From Pelagibius sp. (GTDB lineage Bacteria > Pseudomonadota > Alphaproteobacteria > Kiloniellales > Kiloniellaceae), in the NCBI GenBank assembly GCA_028280305.1, contig JANQMC010000023.1, forward strand, positions 1 to 57,863: DNA of 57,863 bases, in the 5' to 3' direction. Shown in pieces: positions 9,117 to 16,811 of the stretch. Below the pieces are notes generated by a model that worked only from the letters and a program-made list of their open reading frames with translations, was not told the DNA's origin and made no database searches. Numbering within the stretch: position 1 is the stretch's first letter; each line of letters begins with the position of its first letter. The translations under genes were made by a program, and so were the position numbers.

Positions 9117-10604
9117 TTGAGCCGATACAACCCAGCGCAACCCGTTCCTTTCAGCCCTAAAGTCCGTCCATTCGGAGGACGTTGGGACCGCGGACGGCTG
9201 CTTGTGCTCGGTGCTGTGCTGCTCCTCGCCGCTGCACTCGTTTCGCCGGCTGGGGCGCAGGAGCGGGTGGTTCCCGAGAACCGCGACGCGGTCATGCTGT
9301 CCTTCGCGCCCGTGGTGCGCCAAGCGGCCCCTGCCGTGGTCAACATCTTCACCAAGCGCAAGGTTCAGAAGCAGCGCCGGACAAGCTCGTTGCTGGACGA
9401 TCCCTTTTTCCGCCGGTTCTTCGGCGGCGACCCGCGCGGCCAGGGGCGACGCCAGGGGCAACCCTCCTCCCTCGGTTCCGGGGTGATCGTCGATCCGCTG
9501 GGCTTCATCGTGACCAACGAGCACGTTATCAAGGGCGCCGAACTCATCAAGGTGGTTCTCAACGATCGGCGCGAGTTCGAGGCCGAACTGGTTCTGGCCG
9601 ATCCGCGGACCGATCTGGCGATTTTGCAGATCGATCCCGAGGGCGAGACCCTGCCGTCCATTGCCTTTCGCGATTCCGACACCGTGGAAGTCGGCGACCT
9701 GGTGCTGGCGTTGGGCAACCCCTTCGGCGTGGGTCAGACGGTGACCAGCGGCATCGTTTCGGCCCTGGCACGCACGCAGGTCGGAATCACCGATTTCAGT
9801 TTTTTCATCCAGACCGACGCCGCCATCAATCCGGGCAATTCCGGCGGCGCGCTGATCACCACCGACGGCCGCCTGATCGGCATCAATACGGCCATCTATT
9901 CACGTAGCGGCGGGTCGGTCGGTATCGGCTTTGCGATTCCTGCCAACATGGTGCGGACCGTGGTTGCCAGTGCGCGCACGGGCGGTGCCCTGGTTCGCGC
10001 CTGGACCGGCCTCTCGGGCCAGACGCTGACCTCGGACCTGGCCGAGGGGCTGCGTCTTGAGCGGCCCGGCGGTGTGGTGATCAACGAAACCTTTCCGGAT
10101 GGCCCGGCCGACCGCGCCGGTATCAAGGCGGGGGATGTTCTGGTGACGGTCGATGACCAGCCGGTGAACGACATCGAGGCCCTGAACTATCGGGTCGCGA
10201 CGGGGGAACTGGGGCAAGCCGTGAACGTCGGTTTCTATCGTCAGGGCAAGCTGATCTCGGCCAGGTTGCCGCTGGAGGCACCGCCGGAATCCCCCTTGCG
10301 CAATGAGATCCGGCTGCTCGGCCACCATCCGCTGGGCGGGGCCGTGGTGGCCAGTCTCTCGCCGGCCTTGGCCGAGGAACGCGATCTCGCCGGCGCCTGG
10401 AAAGGGGTGATCATCATCCGGGTTCAGCGCGGCACCCCGGCCCAGAGGGTCGGATTCCGGGCCAACGACATCATCCTTTCCATCAACGGCCAGTCCCATC
10501 TCAATTCCGCCGACCTTGCGGCCGCGCTGGACCGCAGCGCCGACCGCTGGGAAGTGGTGTTCAAGCGGGATGGGAAGCTCCGCAAGGTCGCTTTCGGCTC
10601 CTGA
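9117..10604 (+). CDS. Do/HtrA-family serine protease (DegP/DegQ-like)
   Basis: Periplasmic ATP-independent protease and chaperone acting on misfolded envelope proteins. The preferred start is TTG 9117, 7 nt after AGGAG (9105-9109); it gives a 495 aa precursor with a basic N-terminus and a hydrophobic signal segment (RLLVLGAVLLLAAALVSPAGA) ending near a VSPAGAQ cleavage site. The trypsin-like domain carries the catalytic triad H136 (TNEHVIKGA), D166 (RTDLAILQID) and S242 (NPGNSGGAL). Two PDZ domains follow (about 290-385 and 400-490; GPADRAGIKAGDVLVTVDDQ and GTPAQRVGFRANDIILSING). The frame is open upstream through the terminator, but that part is not plausible coding sequence. It stands alone after the alpha operon. 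Confidence 0.93.
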   Translation: MSRYNPAQPVPFSPKVRPFGGRWDRGRLLVLGAVLLLAAALVSPAGAQERVVPENRDAVMLSFAPVVRQAAPAVVNIFTKRKVQKQRRTSSLLDDPFFRRFFGGDPRGQGRRQGQPSSLGSGVIVDPLGFIVTNEHVIKGAELIKVVLNDRREFEAELVLADPRTDLAILQIDPEGETLPSIAFRDSDTVEVGDLVLALGNPFGVGQTVTSGIVSALARTQVGITDFSFFIQTDAAINPGNSGGALITTDGRLIGINTAIYSRSGGSVGIGFAIPANMVRTVVASARTGGALVRAWTGLSGQTLTSDLAEGLRLERPGGVVINETFPDGPADRAGIKAGDVLVTVDDQPVNDIEALNYRVATGELGQAVNVGFYRQGKLISARLPLEAPPESPLRNEIRLLGHHPLGGAVVASLSPALAEERDLAGAWKGVIIIRVQRGTPAQRVGFRANDIILSINGQSHLNSADLAAALDRSADRWEVVFKRDGKLRKVAFGS

Positions 10605-10747
10605 AAGCCGCTATTTCTTAAGAATCTGCCGCTTACGGCCGATTTCGGGCGATCCAATCCCCTCCGCGCATCGTAAAGAGATTGGGTAAACCAAGCAAAA
10701 CTGCGGCCCCGGGGCGTGCTGCAGTCGCGAAGATGGGAGTGGTGGCA

Positions 10748-11473
10748 TTGAAGCGCATGCAAACATCCGGACTTCGAACGGGTCTGCTGGCGGTCTTGGT
10801 TGCCGCGGGATTGACCGCTTTCACACCGGCAAAGGACTTGAAGGCGACGGAAGCCGGTATGGATGCGCCGGATCCACTGTCTTTCAAAGTCATGAGGGAC
10901 GGCTCGAACATCGGCAGTCACAGCATTAGCTTTGAAGAAGTCGGCGAAGAGCTGCATGTCGACATCGCCATCGACCTGAAGGTCAACTTGGCTTTCATCA
11001 CGGTTTTCCGTTACGAGCACCGCAACAAGGAAATCTGGCGCGACGGACGGCTGGTCTCTCTTGAAAGCCGCACCTACGATGACGGCGACGAATACTTTGT
11101 CTCGGCCCGTGCGACCGACGAAGGTCTGCTGGTTGAAAACAAGGAAGGCAGTTTCGTCGCACCCGGCGACATTCTGCCGACCAGTTACTGGAACCCCGCC
11201 ACCGTGGAGCAGGACCAGCTCCTGGATACCCAACGCGGACGCTTGCTGGCCGTCTCAACCAACCCCAAGGGCCTGGACGAGGTTCTGGCCGCTGAACAGC
11301 GCCTGCCGGCGAAGAAGTTCGACCTCAACGGCGACCTGGATGCCGATCTCTGGTACGCCCCCGGGGGCGAGTGGATGAAGATCGCCTTTACAGCACGTGG
11401 GGCGACCATCGACTATGTACCCGTCGGACCGCATCAGGGACTGGTGGACAATCAGCAGTCGAGCCTTCAATAA
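10748..11473 (+). CDS. Exported DUF6134-family protein
   Basis: I recognise this as resembling DUF6134, an uncharacterised family of exported proteins; the function is unknown. With the TTG start at 10748 (GGGAG 8 nt upstream) the product is 241 aa with an N-terminal hydrophobic stretch (GLLAVLVAAGLTAFTPA), consistent with a signal peptide. The mature part is predicted to be beta-rich with conserved pieces such as FKVMRDGSNIGSHSISFE, VFRYEHRNKEIWRDGRLVSL and DLWYAPGGEWMKI. In-frame ATGs at 10733 and 10757 are alternatives without a good RBS. It precedes an SDR gene by 57 nt with a hairpin between. Confidence 0.65.
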   Translation: MKRMQTSGLRTGLLAVLVAAGLTAFTPAKDLKATEAGMDAPDPLSFKVMRDGSNIGSHSISFEEVGEELHVDIAIDLKVNLAFITVFRYEHRNKEIWRDGRLVSLESRTYDDGDEYFVSARATDEGLLVENKEGSFVAPGDILPTSYWNPATVEQDQLLDTQRGRLLAVSTNPKGLDEVLAAEQRLPAKKFDLNGDLDADLWYAPGGEWMKIAFTARGATIDYVPVGPHQGLVDNQQSSLQ

Positions 11474-11493
11474 AGGGCTCGCCGCGTCCGGTC

Positions 11494-11516
11494 CGGCAAT
11501 CACACGGCGATTGCCG
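11494..11516 (+). other. Perfect 8-bp hairpin before the SDR gene
   Basis: CGGCAATC (11494-11501) pairs perfectly with GATTGCCG (11509-11516) around the 7-nt loop ACACGGC. No T-tract follows. It lies 20 nt after the upstream stop and 14 nt before the next start codon, so it could be a weak terminator, a processing site or an operator. Confidence 0.4.
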
Positions 11517-11530
11517 CTAGGGATTCAAGG

Positions 11531-12301
11531 GTGCCTCTTCAGAAAGATCATTGTGCCTGGATAACCGGCGCCTCTACAGGGCTCGGCAGGGCCTTGGCGC
11601 TACGCTGTGCGGCGGAGGGCTGGCATGTCGTGGCCTCGGCCCGCGGGCAGGAGGCGTTGGAGAGTCTCCGAACCGAGGCGGCCGGCCTGCCGGGCAGGAT
11701 CTCGCTGGTTCCCCTGGATGTCACCGATGCCACGGCCGTTGCGGCGGCGGTGCGGCATATTGAAACCGACATCGCCCCCATCGGTCTGGCGGTTTTGAAT
11801 GCCGGCAGCCACCGCCCCATGTCCGCCGAGAGCTTCAAGGCCGATGACGTCGCGGCCTTGCTGAACTTGAACGTGATGGGCATTGCCCACTGTCTGGAGG
11901 GCCTGTTGCCGGCGATGATCGGGCGGGGCCAGGGGCAGGTGGCCTTGGTGGCTTCCCTGGCCGGCTACTCCGGACTTCCGTCAGCCGCCGGCTACGGCGC
12001 CAGCAAGGCCGCCGTCATCAATATGGCCGAAGCGCTGAGGCCTGAATTGGAAGGCCTCGGGGTTACTCTTCAGGTGGTCAATCCCGGCTTCGTCGAGACG
12101 CCCTTGACGGACAAGAACGATTTCCCGATGCCCTTTCTCATGCCGGCCGACAAGGCGGCGGGAGCCTTCTTCCGCGGCCTGCAGTCCACACAGTTCGAGA
12201 TTGTCTTTCCGCGGCGTTTTGCCTACTTGATGAAGCTGCTAAGGCTCCTACCTTACCGCCTGTTCTTTGCGCTGACGCGGCGAACCCTGTCGAAACGCTG
12301 A
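11531..12301 (+). CDS. SDR-family NAD(P)-dependent oxidoreductase
   Basis: Classical short-chain dehydrogenase, cytoplasmic, substrate unknown. The 256 aa protein has the cofactor motif TGASTGLGRALA (about residues 14-25), an LNAG motif (AVLNAGSHRP), the active-site serine region ALVASLAGYSGLPS and the catalytic YGASK (YxxxK). The start is GTG 11531. Together with the NTF2-like gene downstream and the converging minus-strand operon it matches the gene set seen in ECF sigma/ChrR-controlled lipid-modification clusters, so a lipid-related substrate is a reasonable inference. Confidence 0.9.
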   Translation: MPLQKDHCAWITGASTGLGRALALRCAAEGWHVVASARGQEALESLRTEAAGLPGRISLVPLDVTDATAVAAAVRHIETDIAPIGLAVLNAGSHRPMSAESFKADDVAALLNLNVMGIAHCLEGLLPAMIGRGQGQVALVASLAGYSGLPSAAGYGASKAAVINMAEALRPELEGLGVTLQVVNPGFVETPLTDKNDFPMPFLMPADKAAGAFFRGLQSTQFEIVFPRRFAYLMKLLRLLPYRLFFALTRRTLSKR

Positions 12302-12354
12302 GGGCCGAAACGCTGACGGATGATAGTGGTTTCACCATTGAGGACTTTTGCCGA

Positions 12355-12783
12355 ATGATCTCTGATGCGGCCGTATCCGACTACATCACCTTTTTTGAAA
12401 ACCTGACACCGGAGAGTCTGAACCGGTTTGAAGAGGTCTTCAGCAGCGACGCGCGTTTTCGCGATCCCTTTAATGATGCTCGGGGCGTTGCCGCGGTGCG
12501 GCGTGTCTTTGAGAAGATGTTCGACGACGTTGACGAGCATAAGTTCAAGGTGCAGAGCTATGCCGTGAACGGCAACTCGGCCTATCTGGTTTGGGTGTTT
12601 GAGATCACGCCAAAGGGCAAGACGAAAGTTTGGCTGATAGAAGGTATGAGCCGGATCGATTTTCGCGACGACGGCAAGGCAACGGCGCATATCGACTACT
12701 ACGATGCCGCCGGACAGATCTATGAGAAGATTCCCTTGATCGGCGGCGTGTTGCGTCTGATGCGGCGTAAGATCGCCGCCTGA
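12355..12783 (+). CDS. NTF2-like (SnoaL-type) family protein
   Basis: 142 aa, the typical length of the NTF2-like alpha+beta cone fold. Recognisable elements are an N-terminal helical part (YITFFENLTPESLNRFEEVF), FRDPFNDARGVAAVRRVFEK and the strand TKVWLIEGMSRIDFRDDGK. Members of this group bind small hydrophobic molecules or act as isomerases or cyclases; no specific activity can be assigned. It lies 53 nt after the SDR gene and converges with the minus-strand operon (19 nt apart), a context shared with lipid-modification clusters. Confidence 0.8.
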   Translation: MISDAAVSDYITFFENLTPESLNRFEEVFSSDARFRDPFNDARGVAAVRRVFEKMFDDVDEHKFKVQSYAVNGNSAYLVWVFEITPKGKTKVWLIEGMSRIDFRDDGKATAHIDYYDAAGQIYEKIPLIGGVLRLMRRKIAA

Positions 12784-12802
12784 CTCTCGGAACCGCTTTT
12801 AA

Positions 12803-13378
12803 TCACTCGGCGGCTACGCTGTGGGCTTCAGACTCACTGGCGTTCTGGGTCGGCATCTTCTGAAAGAAAATCGTCACCTCGCCGATATCCAGACCGAACT
12901 TGCTGACCCTGGCCCGGTTGAAGAGGACATCATCCGGCTGCAGGAACATCCAATCGTCGAAGTTCACGTTCCAGGTTGACTCTCCGACTTTCAAGGCCAG
13001 CGTGTAGCGCCAATTGAGCGCATTGCCGTAGGACACGCCTTCGGCCTCGCCGATCACGTCGGCGGCGGTCCCTTCGTAGCGGTGTTCATCGAGCTTTGTA
13101 ATGGTCCAGATGCGCTGTTCCGTTTCGCCGTCGGAGTAGACGAAATCCTCGACAAGGGTGAGCTGTTCGCCGTCCCAGGTGCCTTCGATGTCGACCACGA
13201 AGTCGCGCCGCAGATTGCCGAAACGGTCTACGAAGATGCCCCAGGCCCGCGTGTTTCCGGCGAAGTATTCTTCGATCAAGAGTCGCGGTTCGCGTCCGTC
13301 GAACTGTTCGGGGGTCATGCTGCTACAGCCTGCCGTGATGAGAAGAAGGGTCGTTGCGATGCACCGTAAAAGAAACAT
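12803..13378 (-). CDS. DUF3833 lipoprotein
   Basis: 191 aa with a lipoprotein signal: hydrophobic TTLLLITAGC with the lipobox ITAGC (cysteine at about 18) followed by SSM. The mature part resembles DUF3833 (FAGNTRAWGIFVDRFGNLRR, TWDGEQLTLVEDFVYSDGE). The function is unknown, but DUF3833 genes regularly accompany cfa-like, DUF1365 and FAD-oxidase genes. The 5' end overlaps the 3' end of the upstream transporter gene by 56 nt in another frame, suggesting translational coupling. It is the last gene of the minus-strand operon. Confidence 0.82.
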   Translation of the reverse strand: MFLLRCIATTLLLITAGCSSMTPEQFDGREPRLLIEEYFAGNTRAWGIFVDRFGNLRRDFVVDIEGTWDGEQLTLVEDFVYSDGETEQRIWTITKLDEHRYEGTAADVIGEAEGVSYGNALNWRYTLALKVGESTWNVNFDDWMFLQPDDVLFNRARVSKFGLDIGEVTIFFQKMPTQNASESEAHSVAAE

Positions 13379-14729
13379 TGCCTGTCTCTGGAACTGTTGA
13401 TCGTCTGTTTTCGCGCCGCTCGATGAGCGCGCGGACGCGGCGCTGACGTTGCTGTGTGATCGGGAATTGCCAGACCAAAGCGATTGCCGCCAGCTTGAAG
13501 ACCACCGGCGCCAGACCGTAGAGCAGTGCCAGCGACCAAACCGCGCCAGGCTGCTCCGCCGCCGGATCGAAGCCGGCCAAGTCCAACAAGGGAAAAGAAA
13601 GGCCTACCGCCAACGCCAGCGCCAGCTTGGTTGCGACGCCCCAGAGCCCGAAGTAAACCCCGGCCCGCTCGCTGCCGCTGCGCAGCCTGTCCAGGTCGAT
13701 GACGTCCGCCTGTATCGCCGGGGGCAACGCCAGATCCGCCCCCAATGCGATGCCGGACAGGATGCAGATGACGAGAAAGGCCCAGGTGTCGCCCGGTCCC
13801 AACAAGGGTACCCAGACGAAGACCGCGCAGGCCCCCAGCATTGCCGTGCACCAGGCCCGATGCTTGCCGATGCGTTTCGCCAGCCACAGCCACAGGGGCA
13901 GGGCGGCGATACCGCAGACGAAATAGGTGAGCAAAAGAGGCCCGGTCCAAGATTCGGCTTCCAATCCAAATTTCACATAAAGCAGGAACAACGTTGACGG
14001 CAGCCCGATCGCTATCCCATTGAGGAAATAGGCCGAAATCAGCCTGAGGAAAGGGCCGTTGCCGAACAAAATCGCCGCCGAACGGTGCCAGGAAAGCGGC
14101 TTTGGCGGCTGTCTGGACGGCTCGTTTACCATCGCGCAGGCCGCTACAACACAAAGTGGCAGCAGCACAATTATGCCGATCAGCAGCCATTCGAGCGTGA
14201 GGCCTCTGTCGTCACCGGTGAAGCTGGGCAGGGCCGCTGCCGCGACGGTGCCGACCACCACGAAACCTTCGCGCCAGGCGGTGATCCGGCTGCGCTCGTT
14301 ATAGCTTTGCGACAGCTCGGCGCCCCAGGCGCTGTAGGGCAGCAGGATCATGGTGCTGCCGAAGTAGAGCGCCATGGTCCATGTCATGAGGTAGAGGAAG
14401 CCGGGGGCCTCCTCAGGCAGAAAGAGAAACCATGCAGAGATCAGGAGGAAGGGAATGCCGAGCAGCATCCAGGGGCGCCGGCGTCCCCAAGGTGTCGGCA
14501 AGGCATCGGAAACGCGGCCCATCAGCGGATCGGTCAAAAGATCCCAGATGCGGGCGATCAGGAGGGCCCCACCGACCGACGCCAGGCCCAGGCCCAACTC
14601 CTCCGCATAGAAGGCCGGCAGGTAGACGTATAGCGGAACACCGAGCGCGGCCAGAGGCAGGCCCGGCAGGCCATAGGCAAACAACATGGAGCGGGAGAGC
14701 CCCGCGCTGGCAGCGTTCGCTTGGGACAA
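13323..14729 (-). CDS. MFS transporter, GPH (melibiose-type cation symporter) family
   Basis: 468 aa inner-membrane protein with about 12 hydrophobic segments. The N-terminal half has the GPH-type loop ARIWDLLTDPLMGRVSDALP followed by TPWGRRRPWMLLGIPF, which distinguishes GPH transporters from other MFS proteins. The substrate is unknown; in this lipid-modification operon it might move a lipid precursor or product, but that is inference. It lies 6 nt downstream of the methyltransferase gene and overlaps the DUF3833 gene. A basic C-terminal tail (ERRENRRS) follows the last membrane segment. Confidence 0.87.
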   Translation of the reverse strand: MSQANAASAGLSRSMLFAYGLPGLPLAALGVPLYVYLPAFYAEELGLGLASVGGALLIARIWDLLTDPLMGRVSDALPTPWGRRRPWMLLGIPFLLISAWFLFLPEEAPGFLYLMTWTMALYFGSTMILLPYSAWGAELSQSYNERSRITAWREGFVVVGTVAAAALPSFTGDDRGLTLEWLLIGIIVLLPLCVVAACAMVNEPSRQPPKPLSWHRSAAILFGNGPFLRLISAYFLNGIAIGLPSTLFLLYVKFGLEAESWTGPLLLTYFVCGIAALPLWLWLAKRIGKHRAWCTAMLGACAVFVWVPLLGPGDTWAFLVICILSGIALGADLALPPAIQADVIDLDRLRSGSERAGVYFGLWGVATKLALALAVGLSFPLLDLAGFDPAAEQPGAVWSLALLYGLAPVVFKLAAIALVWQFPITQQRQRRVRALIERRENRRSTVPETGNVSFTVHRNDPSSHHGRL

Positions 14730-14735
14730 GGTTGG

Positions 14736-15947
14736 CTACCCGCGGGAGAGGGCGATCTGGCGGACGTCGATGCGACCGATCTTGAATCCCACGTTGCAGT
14801 AGGCAAGGTAGTAATGCCACATGCGCCGGAAACGTTCGTCATAGCCGAGCGCCGAAATGTCCGGCCAGGCGGCTTCGAAACGCTGCGACCAATCCGCCAG
14901 CGTGCGCGCATAGTCGTGACCGAAGCCTCTGTCGCCGATCCATTCCAGGCCCGCCGCCTGAACGGTGTTCTTCAAGGCTTGACGCGAGGGCAGCAGGCCC
15001 CCAGGGAAGATGTGGCGTTGAATGAAATCGGCGCTGCGCCGATAGGGCTCCCAGATCGCATCGTCGATGGTGATGATCTGCAGAGCGATGCGTCCTTCCG
15101 GGCTCAGCGCATCGCGCAGCTTGCCGAAGAAGACCGGCCAATAACGCTCGCCCACGGCCTCGAACATCTCGATGGAGGCAACCCGGTCGAAGCGGCCGGT
15201 CACGTCGCGGTAGTCCTGGCGACGGATCTCCACCTTCTCGGCAAGACCATCGAGATGAACGCGCTTGCGGGCGTAGTCGTACTGTTCCTCCGATATCGTG
15301 ATGCCGGTGACCCGGCAACCGGCCTCCTTTGCCGCAAAGGCGGCAAAGCCGCCCCAGCCGCAGCCGACCTCCAGCAGGTGATGGTCCGGCGAGAGATCGG
15401 CAAGTTCGGTCATGGCCCGATACTTGTTCTGCTGCGCCGCTTCCAGGCTGTCGCCCTCCGACGTGAAAACCGCCGAGGAGTAGGTCATGCTGGGATCGAG
15501 CCACTGCTCGTAGAAAGCATTTCCGAGATCGTAGTGGTAAGCGATGTTGCGCTTTGAACCGCTCTTCGAGTTGGCGCGCAACAGATGCGGCAGGCGGTTC
15601 AGAAAACGCATAACCGGATGGCCATGCACCACGCGTTGCCAGGCGGCCTCGTTCAAGGCGCCCAACTCGATCATTGCGGTGAGGTCTTCGGTCTCGAAAT
15701 CGCCGTCCACATAGGCTTCGGCAAAGCCGTTGTGTCCGCCAAGCAGCAAGCGGCGGACGAAGCGTGGCCTGATGACCTTCAGCGCCGCTGAGGGCCCAGG
15801 TTCTTCGCCTTCGAAGAGGTGCCGCGAACCATCCGGCAACTCCATCAAGACAGAACCGGCGCGCAGGCAGCGGCCCAAGGTGATCAGGAGTCTGTAAGGA
15901 CCAATGGACACAAGACTGTTTTGCCTAAGGTTCATCGCGATGTCCAT
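14736..15947 (-). CDS. Cyclopropane-fatty-acyl-phospholipid synthase-like methyltransferase
   Basis: 403 aa SAM-dependent enzyme of the CFA-synthase family, expected to act on unsaturated acyl chains of membrane phospholipids. Visible features: IAYHYDLGNAFYEQWLD, the SAM motif LEVGCGWGGFAAFAA, ITISEEQYDYARKRV, and a C-terminus with HYYLAYCNVGFKIGRIDVRQ. Compared with E. coli Cfa, the EHVG motif reads EAVG and the LLHTIG segment, which supplies a bicarbonate-binding histidine, reads ALQIITI. It is therefore a divergent family member that may methylate rather than cyclopropanate. The start could also be the ATG at 15935. It lies between the DUF1365 and MFS genes. Confidence 0.85.
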   Translation of the reverse strand: MDIAMNLRQNSLVSIGPYRLLITLGRCLRAGSVLMELPDGSRHLFEGEEPGPSAALKVIRPRFVRRLLLGGHNGFAEAYVDGDFETEDLTAMIELGALNEAAWQRVVHGHPVMRFLNRLPHLLRANSKSGSKRNIAYHYDLGNAFYEQWLDPSMTYSSAVFTSEGDSLEAAQQNKYRAMTELADLSPDHHLLEVGCGWGGFAAFAAKEAGCRVTGITISEEQYDYARKRVHLDGLAEKVEIRRQDYRDVTGRFDRVASIEMFEAVGERYWPVFFGKLRDALSPEGRIALQIITIDDAIWEPYRRSADFIQRHIFPGGLLPSRQALKNTVQAAGLEWIGDRGFGHDYARTLADWSQRFEAAWPDISALGYDERFRRMWHYYLAYCNVGFKIGRIDVRQIALSRG

Positions 15948-15980
15948 ATGGCTGTTGTAAAGTGCTGATCGGGAAAGCAG

Positions 15981-16811
15981 TTATGGCGCAGTGCGGGTAA
16001 CGGCCTGTGCCGGCGGGGCACCGCGCTGATGAAAGGTTGCGCCCTTGCGCCAAAGCCACAGCGCTTCCCAATGGATTGCCGCCATCACCTTGGCGGTCAT
16101 CAGAGGATATCGCAGCAATGCCTTCCAGAGGCCGCCGCCATCGACGGCGACCCGGCGTCCGGTCAGGGTCGCGAGAAGAATTTCCCCCTCTGCAACCGAT
16201 TGTCGTATGAGCACGGAGAGACCTTCATCCGGTTCCCGCAGGCGAAAGCGGTAGGCCGCCGACATCTCGATAAATGGAGAGACGTAGAACGCCTTCTCGC
16301 AGCTCTGCAGAATGGCCTGGCGGTCCCGGTTACCGTCGGCAATGGGGATGAGATAGCAGTGCTGTTCTCCGAAAGTGTTTTTCACCTCGTAGATGATCGC
16401 GCGGAGAGAGCCGTCACGATGGCGGCAGAACCAAATGGTCAGCGGATTGAAGACGTAGCCGAAAATACGCGGAAAGCAGAGCAGCTGAAGCCTGCCGCCC
16501 TCAAGATCGATGCCGGCGGCGGCCAGCTCGGCCTCGGCCCAGGCCCGCAGCGGCGAGCCGTCGCGCGGCCCGTGATCGCCGTCATGAAAGCTGAAAACGT
16601 TGAAGCGGTTGTGCGAGATCAGCGGCAGACGGCGGGTCAGCTTCGGCAACTCGTCGAGATCGAGAAACAGCGAGAACACCCGGTAGCGGAAACGGTGTGT
16701 GAAGGGGCGCAGACGCTTGTGCATCACCTGGCCGAAGTAGAGGCAGGAGGTCAGGGCCTGCTCCTTGCCGTCCAAGCCGCTCTCTGCATCCTTGCCACGC
16801 TTTTCCCTCAC
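15981..16811 (-). CDS. DUF1365 family protein
   Basis: 276 aa from a GTG start at 16811, which overlaps the stop of the upstream FAD gene (GTGA); the frame is open further upstream but that part overlaps the neighbour. The family signature is clear: SCLYFGQVMHKRLRPFTHRF at the N-terminus, LFLDLDELP, HDGDHG and CFPRIFGYVFNPLTIWFCRH. The function is not established. DUF1365 genes sit almost always between an FAD amine-oxidase-like gene and a cfa-like gene, as here, which points to joint action on membrane acyl chains. Confidence 0.88.
   Translation of the reverse strand: MREKRGKDAESGLDGKEQALTSCLYFGQVMHKRLRPFTHRFRYRVFSLFLDLDELPKLTRRLPLISHNRFNVFSFHDGDHGPRDGSPLRAWAEAELAAAGIDLEGGRLQLLCFPRIFGYVFNPLTIWFCRHRDGSLRAIIYEVKNTFGEQHCYLIPIADGNRDRQAILQSCEKAFYVSPFIEMSAAYRFRLREPDEGLSVLIRQSVAEGEILLATLTGRRVAVDGGGLWKALLRYPLMTAKVMAAIHWEALWLWRKGATFHQRGAPPAQAVTRTAP

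Noticed and set aside
10615..10624. TTCTTAAGAA palindrome just after the protease gene
   Set aside because: Only 10 bp with no loop for a hairpin and no neighbouring promoter elements; likely chance.
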